A stretch of DNA of 49,944 bases. It comes from CALLVF01 sp964632205 (GTDB lineage: Bacteria > Patescibacteriota > Microgenomatia > UBA1406 > GWC2-37-13). Below are positions 1 to 9,266 of this stretch, in pieces (position 1 is the stretch's first letter; each line of letters starts with the position of its first letter). Below the pieces are notes generated by a model, which was not told where the DNA came from, did no database searches, and saw nothing but the letters and a program-made list of their open reading frames with translations. Where the stretch lies: assembly GCA_964632205.1 (NCBI GenBank), contig CAZWBE010000006.1:1-49944 (forward strand). Reading direction: 5' to 3'. The position numbers and the translations under genes were made by a program.

Positions 1-57
1 CACCATAAAAAAGTTATTGATTTACTCTTAAAAACTCTCTCTCAGGTAATTAAATAA
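1..57 (+). CDS. C-terminal end of an upstream gene (partial)
   Basis: Frame 1 is open from the first base and ends at a TAA at 55-57, giving 18 residues rich in Lys and Leu. The lysine-rich amphipathic tail and the position just before a sugar-nucleotide gene fit the end of another polysaccharide gene. The fragment is too short to assign a family, and it could be a chance open frame. Confidence 0.35.
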   Translation, partial: HHKKVIDLLLKTLSQVIK

Positions 58-228
58 TTATTTAATCCCTAAATTAGATCTCATCTTTTATCATGTAATC
101 ATAGTGTAACTGGTTATATTTTTCAATGTATGATGTATGATATAATCATTTATGGTTATTTATCTTTGGCTGTTGGAGCATTGTTTTTATATCGCAAAGG
201 CCTTCTTTTCAAGTCAAACGATAACCAT

Positions 229-822
229 ATGAAAATTCTTGACATTAAATCACTGGTTTTTCCTGAAGTAAAAGTGATCAAATTTGCCCGCTTTACTGAT
301 AACCGTGGTTATTTTACGGAAACCTACCGTTTTCAAGAATTAGAGCAGATAATCCCAGAATTGAAAATTAAACAAGTGATGGAAAGTCATTCAAAAAAAG
401 GCGTCTTACGAGGCTTTCATTTGCAGTATGACCCACCGATGGGCAAACTAGTGCGCACTGTCGTTGGTGAAATGATTGACTTTTTTTTGGATTTAAGAGA
501 AGACTCAAGAACTTTTGGGTTTATTGGCGCTTATCGGATGCCATCACGCTGGGAGGATAACTATGATGAATGGATATGGATCCCACCCGGTTTTGCTCAC
601 GGTAATCTTTATCTTCAAGAGTCAACTATTGAATATTTTGCAACCTCAACTTATAATCCAAAAGGAGAAATTGGGATTTATCCCCTTGATAAAGAAATTA
701 ACTGGACCCTTGCTCCCCAAGAAATTCAAAAAATTTTTAATAAAATTAAAAATAAAATCCTCATCTCTGAGAAAGATAGAAACGGGCTAACATTGAAGGA
801 TTTTAAAAAGAAATTCGCCTGA
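229..822 (+). CDS. rmlC: dTDP-4-dehydrorhamnose 3,5-epimerase-like cupin (RmlC family)
   Basis: This cupin enzyme is expected to epimerise C3/C5 of a dTDP-4-keto-6-deoxyhexose in dTDP-rhamnose-type sugar synthesis, in the cytoplasm. Family signatures are visible: FTDNRGYF near residue 22, RGFHLQ with the family's conserved His at residue 64, a conserved Lys at 73, DLREDS near 88, and a GFAHG metal/cupin motif near 121. The 197 aa from this ATG match the usual length of about 180-200. The frame is open to ATGs at 130/133, which would add a hydrophobic 33-residue leader not typical of RmlC, so I chose the internal start. The protein could be a related 4-keto-sugar epimerase rather than strict RmlC, since no rmlA, rmlB or rmlD lies nearby. 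Confidence 0.82.
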   Translation: MKILDIKSLVFPEVKVIKFARFTDNRGYFTETYRFQELEQIIPELKIKQVMESHSKKGVLRGFHLQYDPPMGKLVRTVVGEMIDFFLDLREDSRTFGFIGAYRMPSRWEDNYDEWIWIPPGFAHGNLYLQESTIEYFATSTYNPKGEIGIYPLDKEINWTLAPQEIQKIFNKIKNKILISEKDRNGLTLKDFKKKFA

Positions 823-863
823 TTTGAAAAATTTACCCATCAATAAAAAAATTCATTAAAAAA

Positions 864-2042
864 TTATTTAATTAAATACTTATTTAAAAAATAGGCAAGC
901 GTCAAATAAGAAAAAGGTAAAATAATAACAAAATATCTAACAAAAGGGACTTGTGGTCCCAAATATAAAAGATATAAGGGAGTCATCAAAAAAATCAAAG
1001 TTTTTAAATTAAGATTTTCATAAAAACATTTAAGATAAAACCTCAGCTTTAAATTCGTGGCTATCAAAATAGAATTATATACTTTAATTTCATTATCAAT
1101 CTTTTTTCTCTTTTTAACAAAAGTTTTCTTTAAAAGATGCAAACTTGCTAATAAACTCACCGGCCATAGAAAAGAGTAAACATGGGATAATGTTAATTGA
1201 TAATTATCCCACCATTTCTTAAAAATTCCAAAAACAAAAAGGAGAACGGAAGCAAAAGGAATGTTGGTAATCGAATGACTCAGCCAAAACTTAATTACTT
1301 TTAATTGAAAGAAAAAAATATTGAATTTTAAGCCTTGTTTTAAATAAGTATTTAGATAAAAAAGATTGAAAATAAAAAAAGCTAAAAAAAGATGCCAAAT
1401 AAATTTTTTAAAATTAAACTCTTTTTTCAACCAGATATACAAATGATAAATAATTCCAAAAAAAATTGTGGCACCATAAAATTTACTTCCAGCAAACATG
1501 CCTAAAAATATTCCTGCCAAAAACCAGTTTTTCCACAAAATTAAGCTAGAAAAATAAAGTAAATTAAAAAAGGCCTGTCCAAGCTCATTGGAGACCTGAC
1601 TTGATATGTCAATGAATAGGGGGTCAACAAGGATAAATAAAACCGCTAAAAAACTAATCAGTCTTTTTTTAAAAATTTTAATCCCTAAAAAATAAATTAA
1701 AATTATATACAAAACGCCAAAAAATAAAACTCCTAAGTAAGGATTACCGAAATACTTCGTGATAAAACCTAAAACTAACGAAAAAAAAGGCATATGTTGA
1801 AAATTGATTGCGGTTGGGTCTTGACCTTTTGCGTAAAGATAGCCAGAAGCTATATAAATTTCTTCATCAGACAACCAGATTCTTTTACATTTAGGCTCAT
1901 AGGGGATATTTTGGGAACAAAAGTATCTTTTTATTAAATTGTTATCAAATCGATAGCTAAAAATTTCTTTTTTTAAACTATAAAGTAAAGTTAGATAAAT
2001 AAAAACAAAAAAGAAGACAAAAAACCAATCAATCTTTTTCAT
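864..2042 (-). CDS. GT-C-type membrane glycosyltransferase
   Basis: This 392-aa protein has about nine to ten hydrophobic segments. The first extracytoplasmic loop carries an acidic SDEEIY motif (residues 58-63), typical of GT-C enzymes that take sugars from polyprenyl-phosphate donors. A Lys/Arg-rich loop lies near the C-terminal third. It follows the GDP-mannose dehydratase by 20 bp on the same strand, so the two are probably co-transcribed. That suggests a role in adding deoxyhexose or mannose to surface glycans. Substrate and acceptor cannot be told from sequence. Confidence 0.65.
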   Translation of the reverse strand: MKKIDWFFVFFFVFIYLTLLYSLKKEIFSYRFDNNLIKRYFCSQNIPYEPKCKRIWLSDEEIYIASGYLYAKGQDPTAINFQHMPFFSLVLGFITKYFGNPYLGVLFFGVLYIILIYFLGIKIFKKRLISFLAVLFILVDPLFIDISSQVSNELGQAFFNLLYFSSLILWKNWFLAGIFLGMFAGSKFYGATIFFGIIYHLYIWLKKEFNFKKFIWHLFLAFFIFNLFYLNTYLKQGLKFNIFFFQLKVIKFWLSHSITNIPFASVLLFVFGIFKKWWDNYQLTLSHVYSFLWPVSLLASLHLLKKTFVKKRKKIDNEIKVYNSILIATNLKLRFYLKCFYENLNLKTLIFLMTPLYLLYLGPQVPFVRYFVIILPFSYLTLAYFLNKYLIK

Positions 2043-2062
2043 TTTAAAATTGTTCCATCATC

Positions 2063-3052
2063 TCACCTATTTTTAAATTTTTTTATCCTTGCCAAATCAG
2101 CCTCAACCATCATTTTAACTAATTCTTTAAAACTTACCTTTGGACGCCAACCTAGTTTTTCCTTGGCTTTTTTTGGATTAGCCTTTAAAGCCGGCACCTC
2201 AGCCGGTCGCTTAAATTGAGGGTCAACAACAACATATTTTCGCCAATCTTTAATTCCGGCGTAATCAAATGCCAGTTTAACAAATTCCTCCACTGAATGG
2301 TTTTCGCCTGTCCCAACAACATAATCATCGGGATTTTTTTGTTGAAGGATTAAATACATTGCCTCCACATAATCACCGGCAAAACCCCAATCTCTTTTGG
2401 CTTCCAGATTGCCCAAGCGTAAATTTTTAGCCAGACCATATTTAATTCTTGCCACGCCATCGGTGATTTTCCTTGTGACAAACTGAACGCCTCGAATAGG
2501 TGATTCATGATTGAATAAAATGCCATTGCAAGCAAATAATCCGTAAGATTCGCGAAAATTAACTGTCATCCAATAAGCATAAACCTTTGAAATTCCATAA
2601 GGACTGCGTGGGTGAAAAGGCGTTTTTTCATCTTGGAAACCATTAGTGTGTTGTAAACCAAACATTTCTGAGGTTGATGCTTGATAAAATTTAGTTGTCG
2701 GAGAAAAAAGTTTAATGGCATTTAAAAGATAAAGTACTCCTAAAGCATTGACTTCTGTAGTTAGTTTTGCCATTGTCCATGAATCACCGACAAAAGATTG
2801 AGCGGCTAAATTATAGACTTCATCGGGACGAAGGGTGCGGATAAGTTGATTTAATGATGATTCATCTGTCATATCGCCATCGACATATTCAATCTGATTA
2901 GTAACCCCCAGATAGTCTAAATTTTCAAAATTGGGATTGGAGTAACGGCGAATCATTCCATAAACTTTATAACCTTTATTAAGAAGAAGTTTAGCCAAAT
3001 AAGGACCATCCTGACCTAAAATTCCTGTGATTAAAGCGCTTTTTTTTAACAT
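2063..3052 (-). CDS. gmd: GDP-mannose 4,6-dehydratase
   Basis: It converts GDP-mannose to GDP-4-keto-6-deoxymannose, the branch point to GDP-fucose, GDP-rhamnose and related sugars. It is an extended short-chain dehydrogenase with an NADP-binding TGILGQDG (residues 9-16), where most relatives have GxxGxxG. It has the STSEMFG catalytic block (126-132), the Tyr152-x3-Lys156 pair, and the GDP-mannose-binding NHESPIRG motif (181-188). The 329 aa are a normal length. The downstream partner is the GT-C gene. The window has no fucose synthase (wcaG) or rmd, so the final sugar is unknown. Confidence 0.93.
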   Translation of the reverse strand: MLKKSALITGILGQDGPYLAKLLLNKGYKVYGMIRRYSNPNFENLDYLGVTNQIEYVDGDMTDESSLNQLIRTLRPDEVYNLAAQSFVGDSWTMAKLTTEVNALGVLYLLNAIKLFSPTTKFYQASTSEMFGLQHTNGFQDEKTPFHPRSPYGISKVYAYWMTVNFRESYGLFACNGILFNHESPIRGVQFVTRKITDGVARIKYGLAKNLRLGNLEAKRDWGFAGDYVEAMYLILQQKNPDDYVVGTGENHSVEEFVKLAFDYAGIKDWRKYVVVDPQFKRPAEVPALKANPKKAKEKLGWRPKVSFKELVKMMVEADLARIKKFKNR

Positions 3053-3079
3053 AAAATAAAAAAATTTTAATGTTTTTTA

Positions 3080-3107
3080 ATTATAACTGATAAGAAAAAA
3101 AACACAA
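3080..3107 (-). promoter_or_regulatory. Possible sigma-70 promoter of gmd
   Basis: On the minus strand a TTGTGT (-35) is followed after 16 bp by a perfect TATAAT (-10, at 3085-3080). The -10 lies 28 bp upstream of the gmd ATG, leaving a short 5' leader. This is motif evidence only. Confidence 0.45.
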
Positions 3108-3140
3108 AGTCAAAATAAAAAATTAAATATTTCAATGCCT

Positions 3141-3568
3141 TTATTTTTGAATTATTAATCGAATCATTCGCCTAGCAAAATCATCAATTGGCTCCAGATC
3201 TGAANNNNNNNNNNNNNNNNNNNNNNNNNNNNNNNNNNNNNNNNNNNNNNNNNNNNNNNNNNNNNNNNNNNNNNNNNNNNNNNNNNNNNNNNNNNNNNNN
3301 NNNNAATTATTAATCGAATCATTCGCCTAGCAAAATCATCAATTGGCTCCAGATCTGAAAGTATTATAATCCATCCCCGTTGCTCCTCACCTATACCTGA
3401 CCACTTACTAGTTATTTCTTTTCTTACTTCTTCATCTGCTGTTGGGGGTTCATAACTAACTTCAATCTTTGCAAGCGCTTTTTTTAAAGCTTCGCTTTGA
3501 TATGGCTTCCAGTCGGTAAAATTAATATCCGGTAATTTTTTTTCTGTTTCTGGAAAATTTTCCGTCAT
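3141..3568 (-). CDS. Small hypothetical protein, interrupted by an assembly gap
   Basis: The coding frame starts at the ATG at 3568 and runs 88 codons to 3305, where the N run begins. The 55 bases right of the gap repeat exactly those left of it. Joining the two copies continues the same frame by two codons (Gln-Lys) to a TAA at 3141-3143, giving a 90-aa protein. It is acidic and soluble, with KPYQSEALKKAL near the N-terminus and no motif I recognise. Its ATG overlaps the stop of the upstream flippase gene as ATGA, so translation is probably coupled. Reading straight through the N run gives a false C-terminus because 100 is not a multiple of three. Confidence 0.7.
3205..3304. other. Assembly gap (100 N)
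   Basis: There are exactly 100 Ns. The flanks 3150-3204 and 3305-3359 are identical over 55 bases, so the gap is probably a scaffolding artefact joining contigs that overlap. The true sequence probably has one copy of the 55 bases and no gap. Confidence 0.95.
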
Positions 3569-4854
3569 AATGTATTAGATAAACTTTTAATTTTATTAAT
3601 AAAAACCAAGGTTAAATACCCTCCGGAAATCATTAAGCTTACAAAAACTGCTATTGGTCCAGCGTAAACACCAAACTTTGGTATTAAGAAAAAACATAAA
3701 AGACTAATTAAAATAAAAAAAATTAGATTGGCAATTAAAATATGTTTTGGTTGTTTTAAAGTGTAAAGAAAGAAAAGGAGAGGAATATTGAATAACGGAT
3801 AAAAGAGGTAAGCTAACGACAGCATATGAGTAATTGAAACAGCATTGAGAAACTTTTCCGTAAAAGCGATTTGAAAAACTATTTTCGGAGTCAAAAAAAG
3901 CATAAGAAAAAGCCCGGAGGGAAAAAGCAGATAAAAAAAACTTTTTTTAGTAAGCAAAGCAAGTTCTGCTTTATATTTAACTTTGGCAAAATGGGGGGAT
4001 AAAATTTGCGTAATTGAAGTAATGGCGGCAAAAAGAGTAAGAATAATTTTGGTTGATAAACCATAATAACCGATAATCTCGTTTTTAGGAAAATAATAGG
4101 AAAGTAAAAATAAATCCATCCTTGTCCCTAAATTAAAAAATTGGGAGGCAATAAAATAGGTCAGGGTATAACTTAATTTAAAATCTTTTTTATCAATTTT
4201 AGCTTTAATAATCTTTACTATAATAGTTTTCTTTTCAAAAAACAAAAAAAAGAAAAAAAGCGCCGGACCAACAATACCAAAAGTAAAGAGAATAGTGGCA
4301 ACATTAATCTTGTTTAAAGCTATTAAAATAAAAACAAAACCCGCCTTTAAAATATTGCTCAAATTTAAAAAGAGATTCGCCTTGAAAACTTTTCTCGCCG
4401 CCAATAAAGTGTTTAAAGCGTAATTTTGCCAAATTAAAAAAACTACAGAAAAAATTGTTAAATATAATTCCCACCAAGGAGCATAAGTCTTAAAAAAAAT
4501 TTTGTCTAAGAAGGGAAAAAAAATAATTAAAATAAAAACAACAACACTGGCAAACGAAAATTGATAAAAAAATGTCGCTTTAAGAAAAGAAAAAAGACGA
4601 TCACTTTTATTTTCCAATAACTCAGGAAGATAACTGTAAATTGAAGCCGAGACGCCAAAATCTAAAATATTGGCTAAAACATAAGCAATACCCAAAAGAA
4701 CGGAGAGAGTGCCATAATCAACAGGATTCATCACTCTGACTAACAAAATGGCAAAAAAAGCGGTAAAAAAAATATTTAGATAATTACCAAAAGTATTAAT
4801 GGTAACGGCTAAAGTAGTTGGTGACTTAATAAACCGAAAGATTTTTTTAACCAT
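3565..4854 (-). CDS. Wzx-like polysaccharide flippase (MOP superfamily)
   Basis: This 429-aa membrane protein has about twelve hydrophobic segments, the usual architecture and length of Wzx/RfbX O-unit flippases. Near the N-terminus it has NTFGNYLNIFFTAFFAILLVR, followed by VDYGTLSVLLG, similar to the start of the polysaccharide_synt domain. It would move undecaprenyl-linked sugar repeats across the membrane. The stop codon overlaps the start of the 90-aa gene by four bases (ATGA). The neighbouring gmd, GT-C and GT2 genes support a glycan export role. Confidence 0.8.
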   Translation of the reverse strand: MVKKIFRFIKSPTTLAVTINTFGNYLNIFFTAFFAILLVRVMNPVDYGTLSVLLGIAYVLANILDFGVSASIYSYLPELLENKSDRLFSFLKATFFYQFSFASVVVFILIIFFPFLDKIFFKTYAPWWELYLTIFSVVFLIWQNYALNTLLAARKVFKANLFLNLSNILKAGFVFILIALNKINVATILFTFGIVGPALFFFFLFFEKKTIIVKIIKAKIDKKDFKLSYTLTYFIASQFFNLGTRMDLFLLSYYFPKNEIIGYYGLSTKIILTLFAAITSITQILSPHFAKVKYKAELALLTKKSFFYLLFPSGLFLMLFLTPKIVFQIAFTEKFLNAVSITHMLSLAYLFYPLFNIPLLFFLYTLKQPKHILIANLIFFILISLLCFFLIPKFGVYAGPIAVFVSLMISGGYLTLVFINKIKSLSNTL

Positions 4855-4917
4855 GTTAATAATTATATCAACCCTGTCCGCATAACAATCTCAAGACTTA
4901 AAAATCTTATAGTAAAT

Positions 4918-4948
4918 CAACCTCAAGGGTTGTTTAGCTTTGAACCTT
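4918..4948 (-). repeat. REP-like repeat, copy R1
   Basis: On the minus strand it reads AAGGTTCAAAGCTAAA followed by the hairpin CAACC-CTTGA-GGTTG. It contains the stop codon of the upstream GT-C gene, whose last residues KVQS come from the repeat. It is a diverged member of the family described at 18075 and 18826. Confidence 0.75.
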
Positions 4949-6352
4949 TACTTTTTTTCTCCAAAACTCAAGAGGAAGCATGTGGAAATTAACCTTTTTA
5001 TAAAGATAAAATTCATTTTTTAACAAAAAATGGCGATAATTAATCCTATAAATTTCGCTCGTATAGGGAACAATAATTAATTGACGATAATTTTTAAGAT
5101 TTTCATCGCTAATAAATCTTAAATCAAAAATTTTGATATCTGGTTGATAATATGTTAATCCATCAGCAGAACTTTTTATTATAAAAATTGTCGCCTCTTT
5201 CGGTAAGCTCTTCGCTAAACTTTTCCAATCTTCCCGGTGAAAAAGCGGATTAAAAAGATAAACTAATGAAAAAATTAAAAATCCGCAAAAAGTGACTATT
5301 TTTACTCGGTCAAATAAAGTTGGCTTCGGGGAATATGCTAAAAGAACACTAACAATTGGCAGTAAATATAAGAAACGGAAATATTGGAGGAGGGGAGTAA
5401 AAAATGAAAATATTAATCCTAAAACTAAAGGAAAAACAAGCAGATAAAAGAAAATAACAATATGTCTGTCTTTAGTTATGTGTTTTTGATATATAATATT
5501 TAAAATTTGATATAAAATAAATATTGTCCAACTACCGGCTATTAACCAATACAACCACTTAGGATGAAAACTAATTCTTCCGATTGAAAACTTAACCGGA
5601 ATTAACACCAGATTTTTAAGACTAGCTTTTCCTAAGACTAAAGACCAATCAGGAATTAATGTTAAAGAATCTTTTGCCTGCAAAAGTTGCTGATAAAGGA
5701 GAGGCAAAAGAGAAATTAAAGCTACCATTAAAACAAAAAATGAGGTAAAAAAATTTTTATATTGCTTTTTATAAGCTAAATAAAGAAGTATAGGAATAAT
5801 CAAAAAAATCGAACCGTAAAAAATAAAAAGTGAAAGAGTTAAAAATAAATTAAATAACAAAAGATTTTTCCCGTTTTGAGATTTAAGTTTTTGCTTTGAT
5901 TTTTTGGATTGAGAAATGGCAAATTGCTTAAAAAGAAAATATAAGCCGGCGGTTAAAGAAAAAGTGACCATCGTATACATTCTTGCCTCTTGACTGTAAT
6001 AAACCACTAATGGATTAAAAAGAAAGAAAACACTCGCCCAGAAAGCCATAATTCCGCCATACAAAAGTTTGACCATTTTATAAATAAAGTATCCTGTTAA
6101 AAGTGAAAATAAAATTGATGGCAATCTTAAAGAAATTTCCGAATCGCCAAATAAGTTAGACCAAAACTTCATAAAGAGGTAATAACCGGGTGGGTGGAAA
6201 TCGTACGGGGAGAATTGAGTAATAATAGATAAAAATTGATACTCTTTAACCACTCTGGCTGTCGTCGCCTCATCCAGCCAAAGAGACTGATTGAGAGCAA
6301 CTAAACGAATGAAAAAAGCAAAAAGAAAAACAAACAATAACTTTTTTTCCAC
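4934..6352 (-). CDS. GT-C glycosyltransferase (PMT_2/ArnT-like)
   Basis: This 472-aa polytopic protein has the hallmarks of the dolichyl-phosphate-mannose mannosyltransferase/ArnT superfamily. It has LDEATT with Asp27-Glu28 in the first outer loop, HPPGYY (53-58), and SQEARMYT (121-128). About eleven membrane segments are followed by a soluble C-terminal tail. It should transfer a sugar from a polyprenyl phosphate to a lipid or protein on the outer face. The C-terminus terminates inside REP-like copy R1. The window holds several further GT-C genes. Confidence 0.82.
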   Translation of the reverse strand: MEKKLLFVFLFAFFIRLVALNQSLWLDEATTARVVKEYQFLSIITQFSPYDFHPPGYYLFMKFWSNLFGDSEISLRLPSILFSLLTGYFIYKMVKLLYGGIMAFWASVFFLFNPLVVYYSQEARMYTMVTFSLTAGLYFLFKQFAISQSKKSKQKLKSQNGKNLLLFNLFLTLSLFIFYGSIFLIIPILLYLAYKKQYKNFFTSFFVLMVALISLLPLLYQQLLQAKDSLTLIPDWSLVLGKASLKNLVLIPVKFSIGRISFHPKWLYWLIAGSWTIFILYQILNIIYQKHITKDRHIVIFFYLLVFPLVLGLIFSFFTPLLQYFRFLYLLPIVSVLLAYSPKPTLFDRVKIVTFCGFLIFSLVYLFNPLFHREDWKSLAKSLPKEATIFIIKSSADGLTYYQPDIKIFDLRFISDENLKNYRQLIIVPYTSEIYRINYRHFLLKNEFYLYKKVNFHMLPLEFWRKKVKVQS

Positions 6353-6443
6353 TTATATAATTATATTGAATTTAAATATTTCGATAAGCGAAGTTAAAAA
6401 TTAAAAAAATTCTTTCTAAGGAACAGTTAATAATTAACTCTTT

Positions 6444-7190
6444 TTATCTCCTACGAAAGAAATTATATTTGACTATCTCCCATAAGGCTTTTATTCCATC
6501 TCGCCAGCCTATTTTTTTCCCTTCTTCGTATGTTCGTCCCCGATAGGAAATACCGACCTCATAGATTTTAAGACTGTTAATCTTGGCTATTTTCGCGGTA
6601 ATCTCTGGCTCAAAACCAAATCTTTTACTTTCAAGATGAGGAGCAAGTTTTCTAATTAATTCACCTCTAAACACCTTATAACCTGTTTCCATATCAGTAA
6701 GATTCAAATTAGTTAACATGTTGGAAAACGTGGTTAAAATTATATTGGCCACATAATGCCAAAAGTAGAGAACTCTTTTTGGATATTGAGAGACAAATCG
6801 TGAACCATACACTACATCAGCGTCGTATTTTAAAAAAGGCTCAAGTAATAAAGGATAGTCGTCGGGGTTATACTCCAAATCAGCATCTTGAACTAAAACA
6901 ATATCGCCGGTTGACTTTAAAAAACCAGCTTTCAAAGCAGCTCCTTTTCCCTCATTTTTCTTTTTAAAAATAACTTTTAAAGTAATCTTGTTATTTTTTG
7001 TTTCCGCGTTTAATTTTTCCTTTTCCTTTCTCAACTTCAACCCTGTGTTATCAACTGAACCATCATTAATAATAATTATCTCCTTTTTTAATTTTAAACT
7101 GTCAGCGTTAATTACTCGTCTAATTACCTGCGAAATAAATTTTTCTTCGTTATAAACCGGGATGATAATAGATAAGGTTTTATACCTCAT
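6444..7190 (-). CDS. GT2 glycosyltransferase, polyprenyl-phosphate mannose/glucose synthase type
   Basis: This is a DPM1-like GT-A enzyme expected to make a polyprenyl-phosphate sugar donor for GT-C enzymes. Motifs: IIPVYNEE (9-16), INDGS (41-45), QDADLEY with the DxD-type metal site (101-107), GSRF (129-132). It has no C-terminal membrane helices (248 aa). The ATG directly follows the TAA of the upstream transketolase, so the two are translationally linked. A close paralogue lies at 42397-43119 and shares long identical blocks, including LTNLNLTDMETGYKVFRG. Confidence 0.88.
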   Translation of the reverse strand: MRYKTLSIIIPVYNEEKFISQVIRRVINADSLKLKKEIIIINDGSVDNTGLKLRKEKEKLNAETKNNKITLKVIFKKKNEGKGAALKAGFLKSTGDIVLVQDADLEYNPDDYPLLLEPFLKYDADVVYGSRFVSQYPKRVLYFWHYVANIILTTFSNMLTNLNLTDMETGYKVFRGELIRKLAPHLESKRFGFEPEITAKIAKINSLKIYEVGISYRGRTYEEGKKIGWRDGIKALWEIVKYNFFRRR

Positions 7191-9158
7191 TTATTTAATT
7201 TTTGAGAATTTTTCTAATCTTTTTATTATTTGAGGAAGAGACTCGTTTTTTTCTTCTTCTGTCTTATAAATCAAATTACTTTCAAGAGACAAACATTCTT
7301 TTATTTTTTTTATTATTGCCTCACTATCAATCTCCTCATAATTTAAAAGTTCATCTGTCTTGCCACTGACCGGCATTTTTTTAACAGCCAAATGAAAAAT
7401 AGGAATTGGAATATCAGTCAAAATTGAAGATACTGCTTCTCCTAAACCGCCTTGGTAATAATGGTCTTCAACAGTAATAATTAAATTAACGCCTTTCACC
7501 GCAGCCACTAATTTTTCTTTATTAATCGGTTTTATCGAATAAAGATCAATCAGACGGATTAAGATGCCTTGGCTTTTTAATTTTTCATAAGCCTTTAATC
7601 CTTCAAAAACAGTTATCCCGGCTGCTATTAGAGCTATCTTGTCAAAAGCCGAAGATTTTAAAATTGTTAACCCGCCGATTTCAAATTCTTGATTATTATC
7701 ATAAATGACTGGTGTTTCTCCTCGGGTAGTTTTTAGATAGACAATCCCTTGATAATTTAATGCTTTCACTAATAATTTTTCCGTCGCTACCGCATCACAC
7801 GGATACAAAACAACACTGTCAAAAATCGCTCTCATCATCGCTATATCTTCTAAACCCATTTGAGAAACCCCATCTTCTCCGATGGCGACACCACTATGAG
7901 ATCCAACAATCTTTAAGTTAGCATTTGAATAGGCCGCTATTCTTATCTGATCAAAGCCTCTGGTTAAAAAAGCGGCAAAACTCGAACAAAAAGGTGTCAA
8001 ACCAACCTTTGATAAACCCACGCCGCAAGAGATCATATTCTGCTCAGCGATAAACATCTCAAAAAAACGATCGGGGAAGCTTTTTTTGAAAAACTCAGCA
8101 CCGGTCGAATTGGAAACCTCTGCATCCAAAACAACTATTTCTCTTATCTTTCTCCCGAGTTTTTCTAACCCTATCCCGTAAGCTTTTCTTGTTGAAATTA
8201 ACTCTCTTTTTGTATAGTTAGTATCAATCTTTATTTTCTCAAAGCTCCTCTTGAAATCAGAAGTATTAACTCTAATTTTTTTACCAATATATTTTAATTC
8301 AAGTTTATTAAGATAATCAAAACCACCCAACTCTTCAACTGCTTTTTTAAATTCGTTCTCGTTTAAACTTTTGCCATGCCAGTTCTCTTTGTTTTCTAAA
8401 AAAGAAACTCCTTTTCCTTTAATTGTTTTAGCAAAGATAATTTTTGGTTTGCTTGTTTCTTTAATCGCCTCCTGAAAGGCTTTTTTTAACTTTAAAAAAT
8501 TATGACCATCATCAACTAGATAAGTTGCCCAACCAAAAGCACTAAATCGCTTTTGATAACTCTTCATATCCCATCCTAGCATGGTCTCTCCTCGCTGACC
8601 TAATCGGTTAACATCAACAATTGCCAGTAAATTGCTAACTTGATAATAACTAGCTAACTGAACCGCCTCCCACACCTGACCCTCGGCTATTTCAGAATCC
8701 CCAAGCAACACCCAAACTTTTGGCGTTTTTTTGACTTTTAAATTTTGATTTTTAATTTTTAAATTGATTCCCATTGCCATTCCTAAACCGATTGATAAAC
8801 CTTGACCTAAAGAACCAGTGGCGACGTCGACTAAAAATTCATCCGGTAAAGGGTGGCCTGGAAGTTTACTTTTGAACTGACGAAGAGTGAGTAAGTCGTT
8901 TTTGTCTAAATAACCTAATAAAACATATAAAGAATAAAGCAGGGGAGAAGCGTGACCTTTTGAAAGAATAAACCGGTCATTTAAAAAATTTTTTGGATCT
9001 GTTTTGTTTAACTCAAAAAAGTTATCGAAAAAAAGACTAGTTACTATCTCAACTGATGATAAGGAAGAACTCGGATGCCCTGAACCTGCCTTAGTGGTGG
9101 AAAGAATAATTAAATAACGCAAAAGCTCAGCTAATTCTTTAAGCTGTTTCATGCCCAT
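7191..9158 (-). CDS. tkt: Transketolase, single-chain
   Basis: This thiamine-diphosphate enzyme moves C2 units between pentose and hexose phosphates. At 655 aa it contains all three domains. The N-terminal part has SGHPSSSLS (His28), GDSEIAEGQVWEA (153-165) with the TPP/Mg motif, and VDVN (181-184). The C-terminal part has the catalytic Glu in FIAEQNM near residue 373. A heptamer-repeat-derived lysine-rich insert, INLKIKNQNLKVKK, sits at 131-144. The start may be Met1 or Met3. The gene stops directly at the GT2 start. With rpe it suggests a non-oxidative pentose phosphate route, which many CPR bacteria use in place of full glycolysis. Confidence 0.93.
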   Translation of the reverse strand: MGMKQLKELAELLRYLIILSTTKAGSGHPSSSLSSVEIVTSLFFDNFFELNKTDPKNFLNDRFILSKGHASPLLYSLYVLLGYLDKNDLLTLRQFKSKLPGHPLPDEFLVDVATGSLGQGLSIGLGMAMGINLKIKNQNLKVKKTPKVWVLLGDSEIAEGQVWEAVQLASYYQVSNLLAIVDVNRLGQRGETMLGWDMKSYQKRFSAFGWATYLVDDGHNFLKLKKAFQEAIKETSKPKIIFAKTIKGKGVSFLENKENWHGKSLNENEFKKAVEELGGFDYLNKLELKYIGKKIRVNTSDFKRSFEKIKIDTNYTKRELISTRKAYGIGLEKLGRKIREIVVLDAEVSNSTGAEFFKKSFPDRFFEMFIAEQNMISCGVGLSKVGLTPFCSSFAAFLTRGFDQIRIAAYSNANLKIVGSHSGVAIGEDGVSQMGLEDIAMMRAIFDSVVLYPCDAVATEKLLVKALNYQGIVYLKTTRGETPVIYDNNQEFEIGGLTILKSSAFDKIALIAAGITVFEGLKAYEKLKSQGILIRLIDLYSIKPINKEKLVAAVKGVNLIITVEDHYYQGGLGEAVSSILTDIPIPIFHLAVKKMPVSGKTDELLNYEEIDSEAIIKKIKECLSLESNLIYKTEEEKNESLPQIIKRLEKFSKIK

Positions 9159-9266
9159 AAATTCTATTTTACCTTATATGGAGCTCATTTAATTAAAATA
9201 CAATCGCTTATTTTTAAATTAACCCTCAATGACAACAAAAATTTTCTTAATTTTATAAAATTACTT

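Noticed and set aside
3565..3567. Reassigned UGA codon (as in some CPR lineages)
   Set aside because: TGA ends the flippase and methyltransferase-linked GT genes at sensible places, and no frame needs TGA read through.
3164..3568. 134-aa open frame across the N run
   Set aside because: It reads through 100 Ns and ends in the wrong frame. The merged 90-aa gene explains the data better.
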